Below are positions 8,746 through 17,655 of a DNA stretch of 64,000 nt, piece by piece. The translations under genes and the position numbers were made by a program. Each line of letters starts with the position of its first letter. The stretch's first letter is position 1. The notes beneath the pieces were generated by a model. The model was not told where the DNA came from. It was given only the letters and a program-made list of their open reading frames with translations, and searched no databases. Location of the stretch: positions 62,001-126,000 of the forward strand of contig NZ_CP022191.1 of the NCBI RefSeq assembly GCF_003111685.1, written 5' to 3'. This DNA is from Alloyangia pacifica (GTDB taxonomy: Bacteria > Pseudomonadota > Alphaproteobacteria > Rhodobacterales > Rhodobacteraceae).

Positions 8746-9817
8746 CCTCAACGCGCGCATCTCGCGGACGATCATCGCGCTGACGCTCGTCGCGGCGCTG
8801 GTCGTATCGCTGGGATTGATGGCCTATTTTCTGTTCATCTACGACTGGATCTATCCCACCGAAACGCCGGACGCGACGGTCTGGCGCACGGCGGATACCG
8901 TCATGGTGCTGACCGTGCTGGCCTTCGGCCTCATCACCGCCTCGTTGATCGGCTGGCGCCTTGCCGGGCGGGTCGTTGCACCGCTGAAGTCGGTCGGGGT
9001 CGCCGCGCGGCGGATTGCGCAGGGGGATTTCTCCGCCCGCGCCGACGTGCCCAACGACAGTTTCCGCGAAGCCGCGGACCTGCTGGCGGATTTCAACGCC
9101 ATGGCCGAACGACTGGAGCGCGCCGAAGCCGAACTGGCCTATTCCAATTCGGCCATCGCGCATGAATTGCGCACACCGCTGACCATCCTGCGCGGACGGC
9201 TTCAAGGCCTGTCCGATGGCGTCTTCGACCCGACGCAAGAGACCTTCGAGCGGCTGATCGTGCATGTCGATCACCTCTCGTCCATCGTCGAGGAGTTGCG
9301 CACGCTCGCGCTCGGCAACGCCGGTCGGCTTGAGCTCTCCCATGTCAGCGTCGACCTCGCAGAGGAAGTCGCGGCGGCCCTGAGCGGCATGGAGGCGGAA
9401 TTGGCTGCGGCGGGCATCACCGTGACCCGAGCGCTGGCCCCGGCGCGGGTCACGGCGGACCGGACACGCCTGCGCCAGGCCTTCGTCGCGGTGTTCGAGA
9501 ACTGCCGCCGCTACGCGCAGCGGGCCCAGGTTCACGTCGAGACGCTGACAGAGGGTGACCACGTCCTCTTTCGGTGCTCCGACACCGGCCCCGGTCTTCC
9601 GGCGGAGGATCGGGACCGCGCCTTCGACCGGTTCTGGCGGGCGGACGGCTCGCGCGGGCGCAGCCATGGCGGCTCGGGACTGGGCCTCTCCATCCTGCGC
9701 GCCATCGCCCGCGCCCATGGCGGCGAGGCAAGGCTGCTGCCGAACGACCGGACCGGCCTGAGCGTTGAAGTCCGGCTGCCGAGCAAGACCCACCAGAATG
9801 GACAGACCGATGACTGA
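8726..9817 (+). CDS. Sensor histidine kinase of the efflux operon
   Basis: A 363-residue inner-membrane sensor kinase. Two membrane helices (about residues 15-37 and 58-80) flank a very short periplasmic loop, so it probably senses within the membrane. A HAMP domain follows, then the H-box SAIAHELRTPLTIL with His146, the N-box around VFENCRRYAQ, and the G-boxes SDTGPGLP and SGLGLSILRAIARAHGG. The longest start (8726) overlaps the regulator; ATG at 8735 is equally plausible. Its 3' end overlaps the ABC transporter gene by 8 bp (ATGACTGA). Confidence 0.9.
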   Translation: MRPMAANLNARISRTIIALTLVAALVVSLGLMAYFLFIYDWIYPTETPDATVWRTADTVMVLTVLAFGLITASLIGWRLAGRVVAPLKSVGVAARRIAQGDFSARADVPNDSFREAADLLADFNAMAERLERAEAELAYSNSAIAHELRTPLTILRGRLQGLSDGVFDPTQETFERLIVHVDHLSSIVEELRTLALGNAGRLELSHVSVDLAEEVAAALSGMEAELAAAGITVTRALAPARVTADRTRLRQAFVAVFENCRRYAQRAQVHVETLTEGDHVLFRCSDTGPGLPAEDRDRAFDRFWRADGSRGRSHGGSGLGLSILRAIARAHGGEARLLPNDRTGLSVEVRLPSKTHQNGQTDD

Positions 9818-11582
9818 CGATCCCGAAGCCTACGGCGACCTGGCCGCCAGGCATGTCTCTCTGCGGCGGGTCCTGCAGCTCTTCGCCCCCTACCGGGCGC
9901 GGATCGCGGGGGTCGTGACGCTGATGGTCCTGTCCTCGGCCATCGGGCTGGCCGGGCCCTTTCTTCTGCGCGCGATCATCGACGTCGCCCTGCCGCAGCA
10001 GGACCTCGCGCTTCTGGTCTGGCTGGCGGGCGGCATGATCGCGGCGGCGCTGGCCTCCGCCGGGATCGGCGCGCTCCAGATCGTGCTGAGCACCCGGATC
10101 GGGCAGGCCATCCTGCACGACCTGCGGGTCCGCCTCTACGCGCATCTGCAGACGCTTTCGTTGCGGTTCTTCACCGGCACGCGCACCGGCGAGGTGCAGT
10201 CCCGCATCGCGGGTGACATCGCCGGGCTGCAATCGCTGATGACCGAAACCGCGAACGAGCTTGGCCGCTCGCTCAGCGCGGTGGTGATGACGGCGGTGGC
10301 GATCGTGTTGCTGGACTGGCGGCTGGCCCTCTTCGTCCTGCTCATCGTGCCGGTGACCGTGCTGATCAGCGCGCGCGTCGCCCGGCTGCGCGAGGCGCTG
10401 ACCTACCAGCAGCAGGCCCGCGCCGCCGACATGTCCGCCGCGGTCGAGCAAACGCTTTCGGCCCCCGGCATCATCCTTGCCCGCACCATGGGGCGCGGCA
10501 GCTTCCTGACCCAGCATTTCGCCCGCATCTCGCGCGATCTCGCACAGCTTGAGGTCCGGTCGCATACCGCAGGCGAATGGCAGTGGTCGCTGATCGGTTT
10601 TTCCCTTGCGACATTGCCCGCGCTGACGCTGCTGGCCGGCGGGATCCTGATGCAGACGGGCAATCCGGCAAGCATCGGCACGCTCGTCGCGATGATCGCC
10701 CTGCAGGAACAACTCCTCTGGCCCTTCGAGCAGTTGCTCGAGGTAGGGCGTGACACCCGCAAGACCCGCGCGCTCTTTGCCCGCATCTTCGAGTATCTCG
10801 ACAAGCCGGTGGAGATCACCGAGCGCGTTGATGCCATCACCATCCCCCGCGCCGAGATGCGCGGCGAGGTCGCGCTCGACCATGTCCGTTTCGCCTATTC
10901 AGAGGGGCACGGCCCCGCGGTTCAGGACGTGAGCCTGACCATCCCCGCGGGCAGCCATGTCGCCATCGTCGGCCCGACCGGCTCGGGCAAGACCACGCTC
11001 GGCTACCTGCTGGCGCGGCTCTACGATGTCGATGGCGGTGCGATCAGCTTCGACGGGGTAGACCTGCGCGACCTCAGCTTCGAGACGCTCTCGCAGATGC
11101 TTGGGGTGGTCTCGCAGGAGCCCTATCTGCTGAACGCCTCCGTGGCCGAGAACCTGCGCTTCGCGCGCCCCGAGGCGAGCATGGACCAGCTCATAGAGGC
11201 CGCGAAGGTGGCGCAAATCCACGACCACATCGCGGCCTTGCCCGAAGGCTACGAGACGCTGGTCGGCGAAGGCGGCTCCCGTTTCTCGGGCGGCGAAAAG
11301 CAGCGACTGGCGCTGGCCCGGACGATCCTGCGCGACCCGCCAATCCTGCTGCTCGACGAGGCGACGAGCGCGCTCGACACGCGAACGGAACGCGCGATGT
11401 CGCAAGCGCTGGACGGGCTGTCGAAGGGCCGCACAACCATCACCATCGCACACCGGCTCTCGACCATCCGCGAAGCCGACCTGATCGTGGTGATGCAGCG
11501 CGGGCGGGTGGTCGAGACCGGCTCCCACGCATCGCTGGCGGCGAAAGGCGGTGTCTATGCCGGGCTTTTGGCCGGCGCGTGA
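9810..11582 (+). CDS. ABC exporter, fused permease and ATPase (MsbA/LmrA type)
   Basis: A 590-residue half-transporter with an N-terminal six-helix ABC membrane domain (residues about 30-320) and a C-terminal ATPase. Walker A is GPTGSGKTT (near residue 388), the signature is SGGEKQR (near 493), Walker B is ILLLDEATSALD (near 512) and the switch His is in TIAHRLS. It probably works as a homodimer exporting a lipid or drug. ATG 9810 overlaps the kinase stop by 8 bp, which makes it the fifth gene of the efflux operon. An ABC exporter co-transcribed with an RND pump and its two-component system is not the common arrangement. Confidence 0.92.
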   Translation: MTDDPEAYGDLAARHVSLRRVLQLFAPYRARIAGVVTLMVLSSAIGLAGPFLLRAIIDVALPQQDLALLVWLAGGMIAAALASAGIGALQIVLSTRIGQAILHDLRVRLYAHLQTLSLRFFTGTRTGEVQSRIAGDIAGLQSLMTETANELGRSLSAVVMTAVAIVLLDWRLALFVLLIVPVTVLISARVARLREALTYQQQARAADMSAAVEQTLSAPGIILARTMGRGSFLTQHFARISRDLAQLEVRSHTAGEWQWSLIGFSLATLPALTLLAGGILMQTGNPASIGTLVAMIALQEQLLWPFEQLLEVGRDTRKTRALFARIFEYLDKPVEITERVDAITIPRAEMRGEVALDHVRFAYSEGHGPAVQDVSLTIPAGSHVAIVGPTGSGKTTLGYLLARLYDVDGGAISFDGVDLRDLSFETLSQMLGVVSQEPYLLNASVAENLRFARPEASMDQLIEAAKVAQIHDHIAALPEGYETLVGEGGSRFSGGEKQRLALARTILRDPPILLLDEATSALDTRTERAMSQALDGLSKGRTTITIAHRLSTIREADLIVVMQRGRVVETGSHASLAAKGGVYAGLLAGA

Positions 11583-12243
11583 CCACCGAAGCTCAGCGCC
11601 GCACCTTTACGGCACGGCGCGTCTCGGACAGAAGGATGAACGCCCACTCGGGGAGACCTAGAAAGTCAACTTTTCCGCACTGCAGACCTCGAACCGTTCA
11701 AATTGCTGCGGCCTGCATGCACGAGCGGCTCGGTAAAGCTGCAGCGCAGCGCTGCCGGTCGCCACGGATGACAGTTAATGTGATGTACCGGCTGCGGCAC
11801 CCAGCAGGTGAGGCTGCAATGGCCTCCCAGAAGTTCGCACTCGATCACATGGCAATAAGGTTAAAAACCTCTTGCACTACGGGCGGCAACCACAGAAGCG
11901 ACTGCATAGGCGGACAGGCGTTGCTCGGCAGCCTTCCAAGAGTCGACTGGCTGCTCGGAGATCGCGGCTATGACACCCGTTGGTTCAGAGAGACGTCGCA
12001 AGATATCGGAATACGCGCGTGCAGCTGCGGACAGAAGCAGCGCAAGACCCCGGTCGGATACGATAGGCGCAGGCGTAACCGACGCGACCGGATCAAGATC
12101 ATGTTCGGCGGGCTTACGCCCTCGAGACCCTTCGGGCCCCGCCATGGCCGACGCCCGAAGGTCTTGCTCTCGGTCATCGCGCTCGTTGCACCCCATATCT
12201 ACCGGTTACGAATTCTCACCCCAACGCGCAAGACTCCAATTTA
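11583..12243 (+). pseudogene. Decayed IS5-family transposase (IS427/ISL2-like)
   Basis: One long open frame happens to cross this region, but only its second half resembles a protein: VDWLLGDRGYDTRWFRE (the second catalytic Asp motif), QRKTPVGYDRRRRNRRDRI, then KIMFGGL and RPKVLLSVIALVAPHIY. In related transposases the R-x-E position reads RIEIMFGRL; here it is RIKIMFGGL, so the catalytic Glu is replaced by Lys. The N-terminal half and the element ends are not recognisable. It separates the efflux operon from the tricarboxylate locus. Confidence 0.7.
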
Positions 12244-12265
12244 GCGGCAAACATTGGCCCCCCTT

Positions 12266-13321
12266 TCACCGCGAGGCGTCGACCGCCAGTGCGGCAATCC
12301 TGTAGAACCCATGCGCCATCTTTGTGAATGGGGTAAGCACGAAGAATGCCAGCACCGAGCCCAGATGAAGGGCAAGCAAGACCGGCATCATCGAGGTCTG
12401 CCCGAGCGCATAGAGAACAAGCCCGCTGAGGCCCACAAACCCCAGGAGACCGATAAATGCGATCTCGCCGCCGAAGGCTTTGTTCGCTCCGAGCTGCCTG
12501 TCGGACTTCAGCTTCAGCCGGATCATCTCAACACACCCGAGCACCAGCAGCAGCCCGCCGGAGAGGCCCAGAAGTTTCGGTGCGGAAATGATACCGTAGG
12601 GCGCGGGCATGCCCAGGACATAGTGCATCACAGTCGCGACGCTGGTGGAGGCAAAGCACAGCAGGAAGCCGTACATCACCGCTTGGTGTGCCGCCCGCCG
12701 CGCGTGGGTGAAGCGATCCTCGTCCTCGAAGTTGCAGCCGTCGCCATGGCCACCCTTCAGGTTCTTCATATTGGCGGCCTGCCGGAAGGCCCGCGCAAGA
12801 TGCACCATCTCCAGGGGCTGAGCTCCAACGCGGTGCCAGTATCGACGCAGACTGATTCCGATGCTGAGCAAAGGGAAGAGGAACGCGGGCAGGAAGATGG
12901 CCACCATGGCATTGTGCGACAGGACAGCGTAGAAGCCCTCCCCGCTGACCGGTTTCAAGATGCTCGCCAACCAGAACAGCAGCGCAAAGCCGAGCACGGC
13001 AGCAGCTGCGATCATCACGCCATTCTTCTGAAACGCCTTGCCCGCTGCGCGTGGAAAGGCCAGGTCTTCCCAGCTTTCCTGCCGGACATTCGCCAGCGCC
13101 TGCGGCAGGTTCAGATCGAATTCATGCGGAGCGGTGTATTGACAGGCATAGTAACAGCCCCGGCAATTGTGGCATAGATTGGCAAGCTGCGTCAGATCTC
13201 CGTCTGAGAAGGCGCGCTCAGCATGGAGCGCGGGGAAGACGGAGCAATAGCCCTCGCAATAGCGGCAGGCGTTGCAGATTTCGGCCTGACGGCGGGCCTC
13301 GTTCAGGAAATCAGTTTGCAT
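12266..13321 (-). CDS. tcuB: Tricarballylate utilisation protein TcuB
   Basis: A 351-residue membrane iron-sulfur protein that takes electrons from the flavoprotein TcuA and passes them to the quinone pool. The N-terminus has two cysteine clusters of ferredoxin type, CNACRYCEGYC (about residues 17-27) and CHNCRGCYYAC (about 50-60). The rest is a six-helix membrane domain with histidines suited to binding heme. Its start overlaps the 3' end of tcuA by 11 bp. Length and domain order match Salmonella TcuB. The pair oxidises tricarballylate (or a close tricarboxylate) to cis-aconitate. Confidence 0.9.
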   Translation of the reverse strand: MQTDFLNEARRQAEICNACRYCEGYCSVFPALHAERAFSDGDLTQLANLCHNCRGCYYACQYTAPHEFDLNLPQALANVRQESWEDLAFPRAAGKAFQKNGVMIAAAAVLGFALLFWLASILKPVSGEGFYAVLSHNAMVAIFLPAFLFPLLSIGISLRRYWHRVGAQPLEMVHLARAFRQAANMKNLKGGHGDGCNFEDEDRFTHARRAAHQAVMYGFLLCFASTSVATVMHYVLGMPAPYGIISAPKLLGLSGGLLLVLGCVEMIRLKLKSDRQLGANKAFGGEIAFIGLLGFVGLSGLVLYALGQTSMMPVLLALHLGSVLAFFVLTPFTKMAHGFYRIAALAVDASR

Positions 13322-14705
13322 GGGCTGCGGCCTCCCTGCCTGCGATGCGTCCGAAGACGGTGCCGATCGTCATGCCAAAACCGGCGAGATAGCCCTGCCC
13401 CAGAATGGATCCGGCCATGGTTTCTCCTGCTGCCCAGAGGTTCGAGACAGGGCGGTTTCCGATGGAGCACTGCGCACGCTCGTCCACTTTCAATCCCAGG
13501 TAGGTGAAGGTTACGCCCGTCCGGAGCGAGTATCCGTAGAAGGGCGGCTCGGTGATGGCGCGCGCCCAATTTGTCTTGGGCGGGGTAAGCCCCTGCGTAG
13601 AGACGCCGTCCAGCTCGGTCGGATGGAAATCGGAGGGGTTGCCACAGGCTGCATTGAAGTCGGAGATGGTCTGCAGCAGTGCGTCCGCGGGAAGGCCCAT
13701 CATTTCTGCGAGTTCCTCCAGCGTGTCGGCCTTGATCGGCGGGAAGACCGAAGGCATGAACAGGTTGAGGGATTTGGCATCGATGATGACATATCCCACT
13801 TGGTCGGGTTGCGCGGCCACAAGCCTCCCCCAGATCGCATAGCGTTTTGGCCAGACGTCCTCGCCTTCGTCGTAGAAGCGCTGGCCGTCCTTGTTCACCA
13901 CGATCGAGAACGGGACGCAGTCCAGTCGCGTGACGATGCCGCCGTCGAATTTCGGCGCGCGCCCGTCGATGGCGACGGCGTGGCACTGGGTCGGATCGCC
14001 CACCTGTTCGATGCCCTGTTCGAGCAGATCTGCCAGCACCACACCGCGATTGTAAGGCGTGCCCCGAATGAGGAAATTCTTGGCCGCAGGTCCCCAAGCT
14101 CGGGCGAGCCAGTCGACATCCGCCTGAAAGCCCCCTGAGGCCACGACAACGGACTTGGGCGCCAGGCGGTGACTCTTGCCGCCTTGCGTGTAGTCAAGGA
14201 AATCGATGCGATCTTCATTCAGTTCGAGGTGCGTCACCTTCGCCTCGTATTCGACTTGCACGCCGAGGGCTTCGGCGGTGCGGTAATAGGCGTTCACGAG
14301 GCTCTTGCCGCCGCCGAGGAAAAAAGCGTTGGTCCGGGCCAGCGACAGCGTTCCGGACAGCGATGGCTGGAACCGGACACCGTGCGCTTCCAGCCACGGC
14401 AGGCATTCTTCCGAGGTGCGGATCGCCAGGCGTGCGAGCCCTTCGTCCGTCTTGCCCCCCGTGACCTTCATCAGGTCTGCCAGGTATTCCTCTTCGCTGT
14501 AGCTCTCGACGAGCGGACCCAGTGGCCCATCGTGCATGCACCGAAAGTTGCGGGTGTGTCTCGAATTTCCGCCGCGGTACGTTTTGGGCGCGCCTTCCAG
14601 GATCAGAACGCGCGCGCCGGCCTCCGCAGCTGTGATGGCGGCGCAGAGCGCCGCGTTGCCGCCGCCGATCACGACGATATCAGGGGTGTTTTCAGGTCGG
14701 GTCAC
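13311..14705 (-). CDS. tcuA: FAD-dependent tricarballylate dehydrogenase TcuA
   Basis: A 464-residue flavoprotein of the succinate dehydrogenase/fumarate reductase flavoprotein family. The FAD-binding Rossmann motif is VVIGGGNAALCAAITAAEAG at residues about 11-30, and the C-terminal FAD contact is NLWAAGETMAGSILGQGYLA. It has no signal peptide. TcuA oxidises tricarballylate to cis-aconitate with electrons passing to TcuB. It starts with GTG overlapping the stop of the upstream GntR gene (GTGA). Tricarballylate is inferred from the TcuAB pairing; citrate-related compounds are possible substrates too. Confidence 0.9.
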   Translation of the reverse strand: MTRPENTPDIVVIGGGNAALCAAITAAEAGARVLILEGAPKTYRGGNSRHTRNFRCMHDGPLGPLVESYSEEEYLADLMKVTGGKTDEGLARLAIRTSEECLPWLEAHGVRFQPSLSGTLSLARTNAFFLGGGKSLVNAYYRTAEALGVQVEYEAKVTHLELNEDRIDFLDYTQGGKSHRLAPKSVVVASGGFQADVDWLARAWGPAAKNFLIRGTPYNRGVVLADLLEQGIEQVGDPTQCHAVAIDGRAPKFDGGIVTRLDCVPFSIVVNKDGQRFYDEGEDVWPKRYAIWGRLVAAQPDQVGYVIIDAKSLNLFMPSVFPPIKADTLEELAEMMGLPADALLQTISDFNAACGNPSDFHPTELDGVSTQGLTPPKTNWARAITEPPFYGYSLRTGVTFTYLGLKVDERAQCSIGNRPVSNLWAAGETMAGSILGQGYLAGFGMTIGTVFGRIAGREAAAHAN

Positions 14706-15385
14706 AGCAGGTCTCCATCGAAGCCGGAGGTCCGGCCGGGTTGGGCGCGCAGGGCACGGACACGCACCCGCTGTGCCGCTTCGATGTGCGCGCGCATGGC
14801 GGCCTCGGCCAGGGTGCCATCGCGCTTCTTGATCGCGTCAAGAACGCCAAAATGCTCTTCTACGGCCTTTTCGGCACGGTCCGGTTCGGTCAACGTCGTG
14901 GGGCCGAGGATCATGAGCGCCTTTTGCAGCGCGTGGATCGACCGCGCGAGAAACCGGTTCTTGGCCGCATCGAGAAGGGCGGCGTGGAACTGACGGTTCA
15001 ATACGAAGGCCTCGGGCGCGCCGCCAAGCTGAGCCATCTGCTGGTTCATCTCGAAGAGCTCTTCGATCTCGATGTCCGAGGCGGCGCGCGCGGCGAGCCG
15101 TGCGGCGGTCCCTTCGAGGACGCTGCGCATCTCGTAGAGCTCCATCACCTCGGCATAATCCAGCGTCCGGATGCAGGCGCCCTGACGGGGCACATGCGTC
15201 ACGACGCCATCAGCTTCGAGCTGGCGGATCGCTTCACGCACCGGCGTGCGTGACATGCCGAGCCTTTCCGCCAGCTCAGTTTCCCGCAGACGATCACCGG
15301 GGTTCAACCGCCCTTCGCGAAGTTCGGTCATAAGTCGAGAGTAGGCGCCGTTCGCCTGCGGGCCGCTGTCATCTTCGGTCGCCAT
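14702..15385 (-). CDS. GntR-family (FCD) regulator of the tcu operon
   Basis: A 227-residue regulator. The N-terminal winged helix-turn-helix reads LAERLGMSRTPVREAIRQLE, followed by an all-helical FCD ligand-binding domain (residues about 85-215) with the metal-binding Asp and His positions. I chose ATG 15385 because GGAGG lies 6 nt upstream; two further upstream ATGs lack this. It is the first gene of a GntR-tcuA-tcuB operon with overlapping junctions, whereas Salmonella uses a LysR-type TcuR. A TGTAT-n8-ATACA repeat just upstream is a candidate operator. Confidence 0.9.
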   Translation of the reverse strand: MATEDDSGPQANGAYSRLMTELREGRLNPGDRLRETELAERLGMSRTPVREAIRQLEADGVVTHVPRQGACIRTLDYAEVMELYEMRSVLEGTAARLAARAASDIEIEELFEMNQQMAQLGGAPEAFVLNRQFHAALLDAAKNRFLARSIHALQKALMILGPTTLTEPDRAEKAVEEHFGVLDAIKKRDGTLAEAAMRAHIEAAQRVRVRALRAQPGRTSGFDGDLL

Positions 15386-15404
15386 CGCATCCTCCGAATG
15401 CATC

Positions 15405-15423
15405 TTGTATGCAACTGGATACA
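15405..15423. promoter_or_regulatory. Candidate GntR operator between the tcu operon and the AbrB-family gene
   Basis: The 79-bp divergent intergenic region contains TTGTATGCAACTGGATACA, in which TGTAT (15406-15410) and ATACA (15419-15423) form an inverted repeat with an 8-bp spacer. FCD-type GntR regulators bind short inverted repeats with TGTAT-like arms. The position, 20 bp upstream of the chosen regulator start, would allow autorepression and control of both directions. This is inference from symmetry and position. Confidence 0.45.
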
Positions 15424-15463
15424 CGCGTATTCATTGGGCGGTCAAGAGAGATAGGAGGCAAGT

Positions 15464-16519
15464 TTGCGCAAACATTCTTTGGGTCAGATGACCCTGCGGC
15501 GAATGATGACCCTAGCCCTGGCGGCGCTCGGGACCCTGCTCTTCTGGCTCTGCGACCTGCCGTTGCCTTTCCTCTTCGGCCCGATGACCTTTTGTCTCGC
15601 CGGGGCGCTGGCGCATGCGCCGCTGAAAGGCTTCGGACAGGTTTCTGTCGCGGCCCGTACGATCCTCGGCGTCGCGGTGGGCGCGTCGATTACGCCCACC
15701 GTCATCGCCCAGCTGCCGCGCATGGCGACTTCGGTCGCCCTGATTCCGCTCTTCATTGCGCTGATCGCACTTGTCGGAGTGCCTTTCTTCCGGCGGCTGT
15801 GGGGCTTCGACGCCCCGACAGCCTATTACGCCGCGATGCCGGGTGGACTTCAGGACATGGTGATTTTCGGCAGCGAGGCCGGGGCCAATCCCCGCGTGCT
15901 GTCGCTGGTCCACGGCACCCGCGTGCTCATTATCGTGACGCTGGCACCCTTCATCCTCGGACATTTTTATGGCGCACCGCTGACGAACCCGATCGGGGCA
16001 CCGGTCACCGAGCTACCTGTGCATGAACTGCTTATCATGGCCGCGGCGGCCTGGATCGGTTGGAAGGGAGGAGAGCGCCTCGGCCTATTCGGCGCGTCGA
16101 TCCTGGGGCCGATGATCGTCACGGCGATCCTGTCGCTGACAGGCGTGGTCCACTCCCGGCCGCCCGCCGAAGCGATCCTCGTCGCGCAGTTCTTCATCGG
16201 TTGCGGGATCGGAGTGCAGTTCCTGGGGGTGACCTGGAAGGAATTGACCCGCGTCGTGGCGGCGGGCGTCGCCTATGTCTTCGTGCTAGCGCTCCTGGCC
16301 GCGGGCTTTTCCGGCGTTGTCACCGCGCTCGGGCTGGGCGCACCGGTCGAGTCATTCCTCGCCTTTGCACCCGGAGGTCAGGCCGAGATGACAGTTCTGG
16401 CCATCGTGACCGGCGCTGACCTGGGCTTCGTCATCACCCACCATCTGACGCGCATCGTCATCGTGATCGTCGGCGCCCCGGTCCTGGCAGCGTTCATCGA
16501 GCGAAGACGGAAGGGTTGA
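15464..16519 (+). CDS. AbrB-family integral membrane protein (duplicated domain)
   Basis: A 351-residue polytopic protein with about ten hydrophobic segments, matching the AbrB family (also annotated as ammonia monooxygenase-like), which consists of two repeats of a five-helix unit. The repeats are visible around FYAAMPGGLQDMVIFGSEAG-like and FAPGGQAEMTVLAIVTGADL segments (residues about 122-142 and 303-323). The TTG start at 15464 is supported by AGGAGG five bases upstream; ATG 15488 is the alternative. The family often sits beside tripartite tricarboxylate transporter genes, as here, and may export or exchange organic acids, but its biochemical role is not established. It converges on the dehydrogenase gene with a 26-bp overlap. 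Confidence 0.8.
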   Translation: MRKHSLGQMTLRRMMTLALAALGTLLFWLCDLPLPFLFGPMTFCLAGALAHAPLKGFGQVSVAARTILGVAVGASITPTVIAQLPRMATSVALIPLFIALIALVGVPFFRRLWGFDAPTAYYAAMPGGLQDMVIFGSEAGANPRVLSLVHGTRVLIIVTLAPFILGHFYGAPLTNPIGAPVTELPVHELLIMAAAAWIGWKGGERLGLFGASILGPMIVTAILSLTGVVHSRPPAEAILVAQFFIGCGIGVQFLGVTWKELTRVVAAGVAYVFVLALLAAGFSGVVTALGLGAPVESFLAFAPGGQAEMTVLAIVTGADLGFVITHHLTRIVIVIVGAPVLAAFIERRRKG

Positions 16520-17468
16520 CCATGTGGATCGGCACCCCGGCGCTGTAGGCATTGACCTGCTCGAAGATGTCGGCGAACTGCTTGTCGAATTCATCCTCTG
16601 TCACGAAACCGATATGCGGCGTGGCGATCAGCTTCGGATGCGACAGGAGCGCGTCATTGGCATCGGTAAGAGGTTCGGACTCGAACACATCCACGGCCGC
16701 CATGCCGGGCCGGCCGGCTTTCAACGCCGCAAGCAGAGCACCCGGCGTGATGAGCGCTGCTCGAGAGGTGTTCACAAGCACGGATCGCGGCGACATGCGC
16801 CCAAGGTCTTCCCCGGTAACGATGCCGCGTGTTCCTGACGTCAGGCGCAAATGAAGGGACACGACGTCGCATTGCTCGAAGAAAGCGGCCCGGCTCTGAG
16901 CGACGTGAAGGCCTGCGGCACTCGCCCGCGCGCGCCCCTCCTCCGAAGCCCACCACAGCACGTCCATGCCAAAGGCCCGTGCGTAATCGGCTACGGCGCG
17001 GGCGATGCGCCCGTAGCCGTAGAGCCCCAGAGTGCGTCCTCGCAGTGTGCGTCCCACGCCCATTTGCCAGCGCCCCGCCTTGGCGCTCGCCATCTGTTGC
17101 GGCAGCTGCCGCATGGCCGCGAGAATCAGCGCAAAGGTCAGTTCAGCTGCAGCGTAATTCACACCATCCGCTCCGGTGTTTGAGCACAACAGCACGCCAC
17201 TGTCTGTACAGGCGTCGACATCGACGTGTGGCCAGGCACCCCGCTGGGAGATCAGCCGAAGGTTCGGCAAACGCTCAAGCAGGCCGCGTGTGACGGCAGT
17301 GCGCTCGCGGAAGAGCACGATACATTCGGCCGCGGCGAGACGGGCAGAGAGCGCAGCCTCGTCGGATTCGTGATCCGTCCAGACCGTGACGTCATGTCCC
17401 TTGAGCAGGCTAAAGCAAGGCAGCTCCCGCAAGGTGTTGAACCAGTCGTCCAGGATATGCACCTTCAT
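16494..17468 (-). CDS. D-2-hydroxyacid dehydrogenase family protein
   Basis: A 324-residue NAD-dependent dehydrogenase of the D-isomer-specific 2-hydroxyacid family. The nucleotide-binding motif is GLYGYGRIARAVADYA (about residues 148-163). The catalytic Arg is in NTSRAALI, the Glu in DVFESEPL and the His in TPHIGF, all in the expected order, so the enzyme looks functional. It is the last gene of the tctC-tctAB-prpF-usp-small protein operon, 15 bp after the small ORF. A plausible role is reducing or oxidising a 2-oxo/2-hydroxy acid arising from tricarboxylate breakdown; the substrate is not evident. Confidence 0.88.
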   Translation of the reverse strand: MKVHILDDWFNTLRELPCFSLLKGHDVTVWTDHESDEAALSARLAAAECIVLFRERTAVTRGLLERLPNLRLISQRGAWPHVDVDACTDSGVLLCSNTGADGVNYAAAELTFALILAAMRQLPQQMASAKAGRWQMGVGRTLRGRTLGLYGYGRIARAVADYARAFGMDVLWWASEEGRARASAAGLHVAQSRAAFFEQCDVVSLHLRLTSGTRGIVTGEDLGRMSPRSVLVNTSRAALITPGALLAALKAGRPGMAAVDVFESEPLTDANDALLSHPKLIATPHIGFVTEDEFDKQFADIFEQVNAYSAGVPIHMVNPSVFAR

Positions 17469-17483
17469 GCCGTCGCTCTCTCT

Positions 17484-17645
17484 TCAGCCCTGAGCGGAGA
17501 GCGCCTTGATGGCCCGGCAGACGCGGTCATGCAAGATCACGAGATCGGCCTTCCCCGGTGCCTGCTCGAGGATCCGCTGAGATAAGTTGTTACGGATCTC
17601 CTCGAGGTCGCGCCGCACGCGGCCGAGTTTCTCAAAATCGCTCAT
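17484..17645 (-). CDS. 53-residue conserved-looking small protein
   Basis: A small gene between the universal stress protein and the dehydrogenase. ATG at 17645 has GGAG five bases upstream and starts 10 bp after the preceding stop; TGA is at 17486-17484. The product is hydrophilic, probably all helical, beginning MSDFEKLGRVRRDLEEIRNN, with alternating charged residues in its first half suggesting a short coiled coil. It has no membrane segment and no recognised domain. Position, spacing and ribosome binding site argue for a real gene co-transcribed with its neighbours; the function is unknown. Confidence 0.6.
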   Translation of the reverse strand: MSDFEKLGRVRRDLEEIRNNLSQRILEQAPGKADLVILHDRVCRAIKALSAQG

Positions 17646-17655
17646 TCAATGCTCC

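Noticed and set aside
11583..12243. A 221-codon intact hypothetical gene after the ABC transporter
   Set aside because: Only part of it resembles an IS5 transposase, its N-terminal half is unrelated, and the catalytic Glu is replaced by Lys, so it is better called a decayed transposase.
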